In this document: positions 34,735 to 46,400 of the stretch, piece by piece | Layout of the letters: each line of letters opens with the position of its first letter | Position numbering within the stretch: position 1 is the stretch's first letter | Assembly: GCF_019059575.1 (NCBI RefSeq) | Contig: NW_024881538.1 | Location: 558,001 to 622,000, forward strand | Reading direction: 5' to 3' | DNA: 64,000 nucleotides | From: Amphibalanus amphitrite | Taxonomy: Eukaryota; Arthropoda; Thecostraca; Balanomorpha; Balanidae | Position numbers and translations under genes: made by a program | The notes under the pieces: generated by a model | What the model was told of the DNA's origin: nothing | The model's database searches: none | What the model saw: only the letters and a program-made list of their open reading frames with translations

Positions 34735-35960
34735 CAGTACAGAGAGCCTCCTACTTCGACTACTTGCACAGAGAGCCTCCTAGTGTACATACAGCTAAGC
34801 TTCTACAGGTCGAGCGCCGGTCTCTTGTACGTACAGAGAGCCTCCTACTGTTACAGAGGGCCTCCTGTTTGTCTAGGGGGCCTCCTATTTGTCCAGGAGG
34901 CCTCCTGTTTCTCCAGAAGGTCCCCTATTTATCCAGGGGGCTTCTATTTTCCAGGGGGATTCCTCTTTATCTATAGGGCCTCCTACGTGTTCAGGGGCCT
35001 CCTATTTGTCCAGGGGCCTCCTATTTATCCAGGGGTCTTTTATTCGACTAGGGGTCTCATATTTGTGCAGGGGCCTCCTATTTGTCCAAGGGTCTCCTAC
35101 TTGTCCCGGGGCCTCCTTTTTTAAGGGACTCCTTTTTGTTAAGGGAGCCTTCTATTTGTCCAGGGGGCCTCCTATTCGTACAGAGGGCCTCTAGCTCCTA
35201 CTTGTCCATGGAGCCTCCTATTTGTTCAAGAGGTCCCCTACTTGTCCAGGGGGCCTCCTATTTGTCCAAGGGACCTGTTATTTTTCTAGGGGGCCTCTTT
35301 GCCCAAGAGGCCTCCTATTTGTCCAGCGTGCCTCCTACGTGTTCAGGGGGCCTCCTATTTGTCCAGGGGGCCTCCTATTGGTTAAAGTAGCCTCTTATTT
35401 TCCAAGCGGCCTCCTATTTATCCAGAGGGCTCCTATTTTTAGGGGGCCTCCTCTTTATCCAGGGGGCCTCCTTCTTGTTCAGGGGGCCTCCTTTTGTGAA
35501 AGGGGCCTCCTATTTGTCCAGGGGGCCTCCTTTTGTGAAAGGGGCCTCCTGTTTGTCTAGGTCTAGGACCTTCTATTTGTCCAGGGGGCCTCCTATTTTT
35601 GCAGGGGGCCTCCTATTTGTACAGAGGGCCTCCTACTTGTCCATGGGGCCTCCTATTTGTCCAGGGGGCCTCCTTTTGTGAAAGGGGCCTCCTGTTTGTC
35701 TAGGTCTAGGACCTCCTATTTGTCCAGGGGGCCTCCTATTTTGCAGGGGGCCTCCTATTTGTCCAGGAGGCCTCCTGCTTGTCCAGAGAGCCTCCTATTT
35801 CTCCAGGGGGCCTCCTGTTTTCCGGAGGCCTCCTACTTGTTCAGGGGGTCTCCTACTTGTTCAGGGGGCCTCCTATTTGTCCAACAGGGCCTCCGATTTG
35901 TCCAAGGGGCCTCCTATTTAAACAGAGAACCTTTTATATGAACATCGGACCTCCGTTTGC
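34735..35960. repeat. 1.2-kb minisatellite, about 19-20 bp unit
   Basis: The consensus unit is GGGGGCCTCCTATTTGTCCA, repeated about 60 times with 1-4 differences per copy and small length changes. All plus-strand frames stay open for long stretches (A-S-Y-L-S-R-G-P-P-I-C-P-G-G-L-L-F-V-Q), which explains the many frames here. There is a higher-order duplication: a segment containing CTAGGTCTAGGACCT appears at about 35558 and again at about 35699. Confidence 0.9.
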
Positions 35961-36229
35961 AAAGTAGCTGGTGCGTCTCGGGGGCCTCCACTATTGGGGT
36001 CCCAAAATGACAATTGGGGTCCCAAATGTTCGCATTGGGGTCCCACATGGGACCTCGAAAGTATACAAAGTTACACCCATGCCTATAAAATACTTACAGT
36101 TACCGCAAATCGCTACCGCACTCCACACCAACTCCACACTAGCGCAATGTGCCGGGCGGCAATTACTTGCGCAAAGCTGGCCAAGGTCAAGTAAATCAAG
36201 GATGATATCTAACAGTTGCTATTCAACTG

Positions 36230-36556
36230 TGAATAATGACGTCATAATTCTTCTCGCGGCGAAGCAGCGCAGTGCCGAAGGCAATGCCTTAGGAGAGATT
36301 ACAGGCAAGAGTAAATCAAATATTTTTAGGTTAAGTGGTTATGTATCTGGCTTCAGGCCGAAGGCCTGAAGCCTGATGCATGACCACCTTCGGCCTGAAG
36401 CCAGATACATAACCACTTAACCTAAAAATATTTGATTTACTCTTGCCTGCAATCTATTCCTGCAAGTAACTTTTTCCCTATCCCCGGTAGGCAAACATCA
36501 GTAGGTTAGGTTAGGTTAGGTTAGGTTAGGTTAGGTTAGGTTCCTTTTTGTAATTA
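36230..36556. mobile_element. palindromic element with TTAGG tail (second copy)
   Basis: This is the relative of the loop sequence at 21690-21950: ATGACGTCA near both ends (36236-36244 and 36558-36566), GTGCCGAAGGCAATGCCTTA, the palindrome at 36303-36450, then TTTTTCCCTATCCCCGGTAG, GCAAACATCA and (TTAGG)8. Here the palindrome core is duplicated (GGCCGAAGGCC and CCTTCGGCC). The first copy reads ACCAGGGATAAGGAAAAAG at the matching place. Confidence 0.75.
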
Positions 36557-36559
36557 TGA

Positions 36560-37574
36560 CGTCACTTTCATCACACCATTCGTATCGTTTTCTTTTTCCC
36601 CACCCAAAACCCCTGTTCCTAAAATTTCCACTGAAATGGCAGCAATCCACATATGGCAGCGCTACAGCGCCCACGTTTTTCATTCGTCGCGTGTTAATGC
36701 CGCCGGGTGGTATTGTAGTGAAATGGGTTGTGATTTGGTGTTTTTTCCACGTTTCCAGTACATCATTTTTGGATTCAGGATGTCAAATAATGTAAGAATG
36801 TGAAAACTTTATCTTTTAACAGGCACTCGGACCTAATGTATACTTTTACCGGCTAGCGGCTTGCCTAATGGCTGCCGGTGGAATATGAAAACAGGGCGCC
36901 TGGGGCGACTTGATCAAGGCTTTTGAAATTGTCACGTGGCAACCCTTATCTTCAAGGCATTAAAATATAGAGATTTTGGCGTCGGTAAACCTTGCGTCAT
37001 TGCCGCCGCTACCCAACTGGTAAATGTGTAGATGAAGTTAGAGTAAAACTGAAAAACAATCTAACCTGACCTAACCTTACCTACTAACCTACAACCACCA
37101 ACCTACACACCTAAAACCTACCAACCCATAGCCTACCAACCTGCAACCCAAACTACCTACCTACTGCTACCTACCTACCGCCGACGGTGACACTAGCTTT
37201 ACCAATAATGAGATTTCACAGTAACCACGTGATATGTATGCCCTCTGGTGCCCTGTTTTTAGATATCACCTGAGGGGTGTTCATTGGCGCTGTGTGCGGT
37301 CGGACAGTACACAGGCTCTATGCTACATGGCCTACATGCCTCTAGAGTTTTCTCTCGTAGCTTGCTAATGAAACAAACACGAAATGCGCGGACGGACGAC
37401 TGTGCAACTACTGCACATTTATGAGAGCACTTAGCACTGTTCATTGTGCTTAAGTGTGCGAGTGTGACAGATCACTAGTGCGGTCATTGCCATAAATTCA
37501 GGCATTTTCACTGTGGCTGACATATACAAGAGATGGGCTGAGTAAGCTCCATCAGACTGCAGACATGAGCTCAG
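36560..37574. other. unassigned sequence
   Basis: No gene is recognised. A CCTACC/AACCTA-rich stretch at 37060-37180 looks like a decayed (CCTAA)n tract. The short frames have no domain. Confidence 0.35.
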
Positions 37575-37746
37575 TTCGGTCGCTGTTTTTTATCAGCATG
37601 CTGTCGGTTTTTCCCATATAAGGAGGTTATTGCTGGCACTTCTTGGCCTTTCATTGGTCAAATGAAGAGACCACGTGAATTTGACCAATGAGTAGCCAAG
37701 AAATAGCAGCATGCTCGCAGCCTGCTGATAAAAAACTGCGACCGAA
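37575..37746. mobile_element. 172-bp inverted-repeat miniature element
   Basis: TTCGGTCGCTGTTTTTTATC followed by AGCATGCTG on the left is inverted at 37719-37746 with two mismatches. Inside lies a second inverted pair (TTGGTCAAAT and ATTTGACCAA) around a CACGTG. No coding capacity and no obvious target duplication. Confidence 0.65.
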
Positions 37747-37749
37747 TAT

Positions 37750-38449
37750 ATTGGCCCTGGGTTCGATCGGTCCCTCTCCCAATCTGGACCGCTCGACTCT
37801 TGATCGAGATAGAGCCTCGCGGAAAAAAGAGGGTATTGCTCGGGTATTGCTCGTGTCTCGTGACGAGGAGGCAAATGCTCACCGATTTCGATATTTTAGA
37901 TCATTGGCTGACCTTCCGGGTCAGGTCAATGACTTATTTGTCATGAAAACCAGGACCTGCTAGATTTTGTGGAAGAGAAGCAGATGAGTCTTCGCTAGGA
38001 TATTTAGGGGTGCTGATTCTCACGCTAGTTTTGTTTGACAATGCATGTGTGCATTTGAGGTAGGTTGGGTGCGGATCCATTCAGGTCAACCAGCATTTGT
38101 CCCACCAGTCGTTCTTGGCCAGTAGGTAGCTACCACCAATGATGCCTCTGTCACATTTTATGTAGTCTCTTCTCTAAAAGTACTTCCCAAATCCTCAAAT
38201 GAATGCTACATTCGTTATCGGCTCCGAAAACTTCTCAATAAAGTATTACAAATAAAAAAGTCAACCAAGGTTAGGTACCAAGAACCAGCCTAGCCCGACT
38301 CTGAGTCAGTGGTTAGATTATGTTTTATTTTACCTTAACTGAGAAAAGAGTTTTGACACTCTTGAGACATGGCTATACACTTAACTATACAGGTATATAT
38401 TTTCTTTTCTTAAGTTTTTTAAGGTTTATTTAATGCATCCTTGTGGAAT
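37750..38449. other. unassigned sequence upstream of a hAT-like element
   Basis: No gene is recognised. TGACCTTCCGGGTCAGGTCA lies at 37910-37929. The rest is ordinary AT-rich DNA without long frames. Confidence 0.35.
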
Positions 38450-38457
38450 GTTTGGAA

Positions 38458-39526
38458 TAGTGGTGTCAATTGGAACTTGAATCTTCGGAATTCCGACTTT
38501 GTCCAACATCCAATTCGGAATTTGGTTGGACAATGACAGCAGGCTTTGGACAACTTTGGACAATCGCTTGCTACACCTCAACATTTTTATAAAGTAATCG
38601 TGTTTAACATTGATTGGCTATAAGAAAGCTCAGCTTTCGATATGATTACGGAGCGAGCGAAGCGAGCGTAGTCTTTCCTTAGATTAACAGAAATTTCTGA
38701 GTATGAGCGGCCGGCCGGCCGGCCGGCCGGCCGTGGTCACGCTTTTGCGAGGCTTATATCTCAGCAACCACTTGACCGATTTACACGCGGTAATTTTTGT
38801 AGGGTAGCTTCATTCCTTCTACCAAGTATTGGACTATTCCCGATGCATGTGGGTGACCCCTTATGCACGTGCCACGTGCAAAACGAAGAGGTGTCAGTTT
38901 TGTAATTGTTGCAATATCTCGGTAACTACTTGGCCGATTGCGCTGAAAGTTGGCATGTAGGTAGGCACCCACTAGGCACTGCATACACATGTGCCAGAGT
39001 TAGGGTGCTGCTGCACGTGCGCACGTGCAGGGGTCGTTTCCAGATCTCGGAAACGGCTGGACCGATTGCGCTCAAATTTGGTACACGGTTAGGGACCGGT
39101 TAGTAGGGTGCCGTGCACAAGTCAGTTGGGACCCATTTTGCACGTGCGCACGTGCAGGGTGCCGCTTCCAGATCTCGAGAACGGCTGGGCCGATTGTGCC
39201 CAAATTTGGCACATCGCTAGAGACCAGTTAGTAGGGTGCCGTGCACAAGTCAGTTGGAGGTACCCCCTCGAATTTCGCACGTGCAAGGCCCACCCTCTCG
39301 CTCGCTCCGTTAGTCGCCCCAAAAGGCGTTATACTGGTTACCACTTTTGAGCTGGTAACGATACATTAAAAGCAAATTAAATAACGGTATTGAGTGTAAA
39401 CTATTGCGTAGATGTCGGACATCTTTGGACAAATGGCTGGCTTGGACATTTTTGGACGGACGGTCGACATAAGTATTGGACATTGGACAGACATTGGACA
39501 TATGCTTTCTGAAATTGACATCACTA
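38458..39526. mobile_element. hAT-type element with exact 8-bp target duplication and nested insertion
   Basis: TAGTGGTGTCAAT (38458-38470) and ATTGACATCACTA (39514-39526) are inverted ends with one mismatch. The target duplication GTTTGGAA is exact at 38450-38457 and 39527-39534. TTGGACA words are frequent just inside both ends. The middle (38645-39338) is filled by another repeat that has an inverted relative in PPP4C intron 5. Similar TTGGAC-rich sequence with a TGGCACCACTATA end is at about 61150-61245. Confidence 0.85.
38645..39338 (+). mobile_element. GCGAGCGA/CACGTG repeat element, copy 1
   Basis: The element starts ATTACGGAGCGAGCGAAGCG, contains a (GGCC)n tract at 38709-38733, and then four related segments. 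Each has a CCGATTG(C/T)GC(T/C)(C/G)AAA phrase, a GTAGGGTGCCGTGCACAAGT phrase and a GCACGTGCGCACGTGC palindrome. It ends CTCGCTCGCTCCGTTAGTCG and CCCCAAAAGGCGTTATACTG. The copy at 45006-45680 is the same sequence inverted. Confidence 0.8.
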
Positions 39527-39872
39527 GTTTGGAAACCATTCCAAATGATGTCCTTAAGCATTGAGTAGCATTTTGAGGCTAATTAACCACATTGCAAATG
39601 CAAGGTTACATCACATACCTACGTTCACTCAGAAGGCTGCTGAAAATAGGCAATATGACATCCAAAGTGGGAAGGGGGCTGGAAAGTGGCTAGAATTGAT
39701 CGATATTGACTTTACACTTTTACAGCACAGAAATGTGCAGCAAACATCGCTACATTGTATAGTTGTTATTAGCAGACATGTGCGTCACTTGCGTGGATCC
39801 GAGAAAATGGAGCTGGGATCTGATCCCACGGATCCTGTTCTCGGATCCGACGGGATCATAGATCCAGCTCCC

Positions 39873-40138
39873 ATATATCGACACCTTTTTTTTAAACCCC
39901 ACATTTGTTCTCCGGTGAATTTCAGACAAGTTGGTTAGAGACCTTCAAAAAAGGTACAATCACCCGATTTTTCTCAAGTTTGTCTGTCTTAGCAGATAAA
40001 GCAATACCAGAACAGGCCTACGAACACACATATTTGATCAGGATCGGACGATTGGACACTTTTAAAGGGAGATCTTTCGTGCCTCCCGGAAATTCACGGG
40101 AGAGCAGATGTGGGGTTTAAAAAAAGGTGTCGATATAT
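39873..40138. mobile_element. 266-bp inverted-repeat miniature element
   Basis: TATATCGACACCTTTTTTTT followed by AAACCCCACAT on the left is inverted at about 40108-40138 with a one-base difference in the A/T run. It sits between two clusters of GGATCC/GATCC words (39795-39865, 40151-40200), which may be the flanks of a larger element. It ends about 150 bp before PPP4C exon 1. No coding capacity. Confidence 0.7.
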
Positions 40139-40295
40139 CGAGAGATGCGTAGGGATCACAGATCCGAGTCTCATTTTTTGCCTGAGATCCAGTGAGATCA
40201 TAGATATTCACTTATTTGTACATATATCATTGCTGGTCATGTTATATAATATATGTTCATTATAAGACTGTGCTCTTGTGTTTTCAGGAGGCAGA

Positions 40296-40445
40296 ATGTG
40301 TGACACAAGTGATCTGGACAGGCAGATTGAACAGCTGCGCAGATGTGAGATTATCAAAGAGTCAGAGGTCAAAGCACTATGTGCCAAAGCCAGGGAAATT
40401 CTAGTTGAAGAAAGCAATGTCCAAAGAGTCGACTCCCCTGTTACT
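40296..40445 (+). CDS. PPP4C: PPP4C coding exon 1
   Basis: Residues 1-50. It begins with ATG eight bases after a TTTTCAG acceptor, so a non-coding first exon probably lies upstream. It ends SPVT before the strong donor GTGAGT in phase 0. Intron 1 is 229 bp. Confidence 0.95.
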
Positions 40446-43400
40446 GTGAGTATAAGTTCATTTGCTGAAAATTATGTTTTTACTGTTTTTTTTTCCTAGT
40501 TTGTGATTACTGTAACATCTTCGATTTTTTATCACATTACTGCTCATTTTATTTTTATTTTGGTTGCAGTAAAAATGTAACTGAATACCAATGCATGCTA
40601 GTAGTGCTTTAGCAGTACATCAGAGGCCAGTGTGTTTGTCAACCAGTTGAGACACTCGAACTGTTGGTTTACAGGTGTGTGGCGACATTCACGGCCAGTT
40701 CTACGATCTGAAGGAGCTCTTCAAGGTGGGAGGTGATGTGCCCGACACCAACTATCTGTTCATGGGCGACTTTGTCGACCGGGGCTTCTACAGCGTCGAA
40801 ACATTCCTCCTTCTGCTGGCACTGAAGGTAAGACCTGCATAGGAACTGGTATTGAGACGGGTTCATGTATTTTGGGTGCTAAGAGGTATTTTAGACTGGG
40901 TAGAATCCATGCCTTGCATTTCATTACACGTTTTATTGCCTGCAGGTGCCCTGACATGATTTTTTCGGTTTTGATTTTTCTATGAGAAATAACCGTGGAC
41001 GTAATTTGTCACTTGATTTGTCATGTCTTCTGCAAACACAAATTATTTATGGCAATTGACATATTGATATTGTTCATGACAGGATTAGGTCTCCTCAAGA
41101 AAATTCGACGGCAGCTGGTACCTAATTGGAGCATGTTGAATTTCCCCTCAAACACGATTGTGTACGTAAAAGTGAAATTTCACCAGCTCACCAGAAAAGT
41201 GAGACTCACCAGATAAGCCTCAGCTGCCGATCACGTCCCCCCCCCCCCCCCGTTTCCAGGTCCGTTATCCGGACCGGATCACGCTGATCCGCGGAAACCA
41301 CGAGTCGCGTCAGATCACCCAGGTGTACGGCTTCTACGAGGAGTGTATGCGCAAATACGGCAGCGTCACCGTCTGGCGCTACTGCACAGAGATCTTCGAC
41401 TTCCTCAGCCTCTCGGCCATCATCGACGGAAAGGTAGATACCGCTCAGCTAGCTTTTTTTGGGACTGCAGAGTGCTGAAGCTGGAGTAATATCCAATGTT
41501 TGGTCGGATTGTCGGCGATGTTTCCGCTAACACTGGCCTGCGTTTCAAAACTTTTTTCAAAAGGTCGGAGGTTTCTCAGCTGTTTTTATACAAGTTTTGT
41601 GTGCTGAATCCGAAAAAGCCGCCCATTTTTTTTCGATTAGCTCGAGTTTTCAAACTATGTCAAGGATAAAAGTTCACACACTGATGCATTAATATGCATA
41701 TTGGAGTGGGCATGCTGATGTATTTTTCCCCAAGGTTGGATATTTCTCAGCTGTTCTAACACAAGTTTCGTGTGCTGAATTCAAAAAAGCTATCCATTTT
41801 TCTCGATTAGCTCGAGTTTTTACACTATGTCAATGATAAAAGCTCACACACTGATGTATTAATATGCATCCTGGAGTGGGCATACTGATGCATTGTTCCC
41901 CACAGTTGGAGATTTCTCAGCTGTTCTATAATACAAGCTTCGTGTGCTGAATCCAAAAAAGCTATCCATTTTTCTCCATTAGCTCCAGTTTTCACACTAT
42001 GTCAAGTATAACAGCCCACACACTGATGTATTAATATGCATATTTGAGTGGGCATACTGATACATTTTCCCCAAGATTGAAAATTTCTCAACTGTTCTAA
42101 TGCAAGTTTTGTGTGCCGAAATCGGAAAAGGTATCCAATTTTTCTCGATAAGCTCGAGTTTCCACACTATGTCAAGGATACAGACCGATGCATTAATATG
42201 CACATTGGAGTGGGCATACGGATACATTTTGCACTTGTTTAGGTCCCATCTCGATTATTTCCCAGAAAACTGGTGATTATACTGAAGAGCAGGTAGAATG
42301 TTTCCATAAAGACATACGTGTGATGAAAAACGGTACGAGGGTCGGTGGGACGTCAACTTCCTGGCGGACTATTGTTGCTGCTTGAAGAAGGGACGTCCCA
42401 TGTGCTCAACACAGTCGGAAATCCGTGAAAAGGCCATTTGTGTCGCAGCGTTGCGTGTGTACTGTGATCGGAATTCACTTATAGTGGGTCAATTTGTAGT
42501 TTAAAACATATATATGCTTCCGTGGGATTAACTATACTAAGCCAATCAGCATGGCTTTGTTCATATGGGCAAAACAACGTATCTTAAAAGATCGAGCTAA
42601 TCGAGCAAAGCGGATTCCATTTCCGGAATCAGCGTGAAAAACTGACCTATAAACGGTTCAGAAACCATTGACCTTATAAATCACGCAGACCAGTGTAATC
42701 GTGGCTCATGTTTCAAAGAGTATATGAAATGCAAGCACTATGTATGTTTATGAGACGCTTTCAAATGTCAGGCACTATAAGAGGACTGTCAGACACCATC
42801 AAGATATTCTGCGTGCCCTGACCGACTTTGTGCCCTTATTCGGCATATATTGTGATTTGTGCGTGCCCTGCTGACTTTATGACCGTTTATTCTGCAGATT
42901 TTCTGCGTGCACGGCGGTCTGTCGCCCACGATAAACACGCTGGACCAGATCCGCACCATCGACCGAAAACAGGAGGTGCCACACGACGGCCCCATGTGTG
43001 ACCTGCTCTGGTCCGATCCGGACGATATGCAGGTCAGGCATGCACGACACCGTTAGTGACACTGACACTGACATTGATAATGACACTGTCACTGCCGTCC
43101 GAAACTGACTCACTGGACGGGGATTTGACGCGGTATGGTATGCAGCAGAACATTTGTTTGTGGTTTGTGACTACACATAGTAATTGTGCTTGTACGATAT
43201 TACGGGAAAATGAATTTCTTCGCGCGCCGATCATGCTGTATTTACATGGGTATTATGTCCGTATTGAGGGACTGGTCACCTGAATCTCTAATTCTCATCC
43301 TACTCGCGGGTGGGCCTCGTTTTAATCGCAGCGCTGTCCAGTTACCGTCTCTCCCCCGGCCTTCCTCATGATCGTCTCTCCTCAACCCTCGAACGATTCA

Positions 43401-46400
43401 TTTCCCCTTGACCGTTCCTCACGACTGTTCCCCTCGACCATTTCCTCGACCATTCTCCTCGACCTTCCTGACCGTTTGAGCGACTGATTCGAGACTTATG
43501 TGACTTTCGCTGCCTGTACGCCGCTAGGAGGGTGACGTGACTTACGACGACGTTGGGTGCTGAATCCTAATATTGATATACTTTCTGACTTCTATGTGAC
43601 CCGTAGCCTTGGGGGATCAGCCTGCGTTGCGCCCGATACCCATCTTGTTCAGGTGACATCTATGATATGACCTCGCTGTGACCTCTGCTACCAAAGTGCT
43701 GAGGGGTGGATCCACGTAGCGTAGACTACCTGTCGGCCCTTATGCCATGTGTGACCTTTGACCTCTGTGGGCCAAGACTGAGTCCGTGCAACGCTGACCG
43801 ACTACCTGGTTGGTATTTGACCTCAGACCTCTCTCGTTTAACCTCAGGGCTAGGGGGGGGGGGGGTGAGTCCGCGCAGCGCCGGCTATCTGTCTGTGACC
43901 TCCTCTGACCTGACCCGCAGGGCTGGGGGGTGAGTCCGCGCGGCGCCGGCTACCTGTCTGTGACCTCCTCTGACCTCTGTGACCCTCAGGGCTGGGGGGC
44001 GAGTCCGCGCGGCGCCGGCTACCTGTCTGTGACCTCCTCTGACCTCTGTGACCCACAGGGCTGGGGGGTGAGTCCGCGCGGCGCCGGCTACCTGTTTGGG
44101 TCGGACGTTGTGCAGCAGTTCAACCGTAACAACAACGTGGACATGATATGCCGGGCACATCAGCTGGTTATGGAGGGCTACAAGTGGCACTTTGACGACA
44201 CTGTGCTCACTGTGTGGTCAGCTCCCAACTACTGCTATCGGTGAGTGGGCGACGCGGAGGGAAGGACGCGGCTGGGGCTCCTCGGCCCGCTGGCTGAGAT
44301 TGAGGTGAACGGGCTGGGGTTTGTGTGTGGCGGGTGGTGGGTGTTTAACCCTCGCCCTGGCAGGGCATTTTTCATAACACGGCCTGGCAGGGGGTTGATG
44401 CGACCCCCCTCGCGATTGGCTCCTATGGCACCTAGAAACACCAAATTTGGTAGGTAGGTCGGTCCTCTGGAGTTCTCGCCGCTATGTAAATTTGGTTGCT
44501 CTAGGTCAATATTTAAGTTTTTTAATGTAAAAATTTCGCTAAAAACAGGTCAAAAGTTTTTCGCTTATAACTTTTGATCTAATTAAGATAGAGCAAAAAG
44601 AAAAGCACCAGTGAACTCAGCACGTCAAGGCGCATTGAATGACATACTTAATTGCTTGCTTAAGTGTACTTAAAGCTTTTCTTAATTATTAAGTAAACTT
44701 TAATTAATAAATTAAGTTCAAATAAACCAAATTGCATCATATCGCATATCATTCGATTCGGCTGATCACCAGGAACAAAATGACACCATTTTTAAGCTCT
44801 AGCGTCATCATGTGCCAAGTTATTGGCAAAAACGTCATTTGACCTCAGTTGATCTCAATTGACCTGACCCATGGATAAGTACATCAAACAAAGAAGCACC
44901 AAGTGGCCTGCTGTTAAGTACTGTGGTTTCAAAGCACAAACGTGATAGAACGAAGCGGATATCTCCAGTATTTTCCGAATTTAGTATTTTCCCACAGGCT
45001 TAACACCAGTATAACGCCTTTTGGGGCGACTAACGGAGCGAGCGAGAGGGTGGGCCTTGCACGTGCGAAATTTCGAGGGGGTACCTCCAGCTGACTTGTG
45101 CACGGCACCCTACTAACCGGTCTCTAGCGATGTGCCAAATTTGAGCACAATCGGCCCAGCCGTTCTCGAGATCTGCAAGCGGCACCCTGCACGTGCGCAC
45201 GTGCAAAATGGGTCCCAACTGACTTGTGCACGGCACCCTACTAACTGACCCCTAACCGTGTACCAAATTTGAGCGCAATCGGTCCAGCCGTTCTCGAGAT
45301 CTGGAAACGACCCCTGCACGTGCACACGTGCAGCAGCATCCCAACTCTGGCACATGGATATTCATTGCCTAGTGGGTGCCTACCTACGTGCCAACTTTCA
45401 GCGCAATCGGCCCAGTAGTTACCGAGATATTGCAACTATTACAAAAGTGACACCTCTTCGTTGTGCATAAGGGGTCGCCCACATGCATCGAGAATCGTCC
45501 AATACTTGGTAGAAGGAATGAACCTACCCTACAAAAATTACCGCATGTAAATCGGTCAAGTGGTTGCTGAGATATAAGCGTCGCAGAATCGTGACCGCGG
45601 CCGGCCGGCCGGCCGCTCATACTCAGAAATTTCCGTTATTCTACGTAAGACTCCGCTCGCTTCGCTCGCTCCGTAATTACGACGTAATGACCTCTAGGCT
45701 CTCACTGACCTGACATAAAAAAACCCGAACTATATGTTATTCAACTCGGTGAACTTAGCACATCCTGGAAGTTTGAAGGAAATCAGTCCAAAACTGTGGG
45801 TTGGACAGGTGCGTAAAGAAAATTCAAATTTGACCATGACCTTGTACCGGTTTTTCTGACCTGGTGACCTGACCCAAGGTCACCCGGACCTGAAATTTTC
45901 AGGTCATATGTAAAAAGGTTGCCCCATAGGCTGTACCAAATTTGGCGGCCGCCATTTTTAGGCAATCTTTAAAAACCTTACGGGGTTGCATCAACCCCCC
46001 TCCCCCTGCCAGGGCGAGGTTTAAGTGTTTACGTGACTGGTCGGAAAATGGTGAGTTTGAGCACTGTTCCTGGTTTGAGCAGGTTGTGTTGGTGGTTTTG
46101 AGCTTACGTAGGTAGGTGCTGACTGCTGATGTACCACATTGTTTGATGACTTGGCGTGACTTGCGTCATTGATGGTACACTCGGGGGCAGATTGGTGTTC
46201 CACCACTCCCTACCCATCGGGCTCCCATGGCTCAGGACTGGCTGCTGCCAGTGGCAGCACTGGCAGCACTGGCACTGGCAGGCAGTGCTGAGCACTGCAG
46301 TGCTGAGGGCAGGCAACACTGGCAGCAGCCAGTGCTGAGCCATGGGAGCCCGATGGGTAGGGAGTGGTGGAACATCAATCTGCCCCCGAGTGTACCTACT

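Larger units (their letters stand above)
31093..36089. mobile_element. 5-kb composite region with inverted ends
   Basis: CTATAAACATGGGTGAAACTTTG at about 31094-31116 is inverted at 36066-36089 with two or three mismatches. Inside both ends are CATTGGGGTCCCA words (31124, 36000-36050) and GGGGGCCTCC words. The region holds a diverged palindrome with a Penelope insertion and a 1.2-kb minisatellite. It may be one large element or a chance collection bounded by a short inverted repeat; the shared GGGGTCCC and GGCCTCC words on both sides favour one element. Confidence 0.5.

Noticed and set aside
34735-35960. CRISPR-like array
   Set aside because: The copies are contiguous with no unique spacers and the genome is eukaryotic; it is a minisatellite.
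34686-35967. Series of plus-strand frames of 60-113 codons rich in Gly, Leu, Pro and Ser
   Set aside because: They are translations of the 19-20 bp minisatellite in all frames; the repeat has no stop codon in most phases.
43706-44244. Frames upstream of PPP4C exon 5 taken as separate small genes
   Set aside because: They are read-through of the duplicated exon-5 starts and the true exon, not independent genes.
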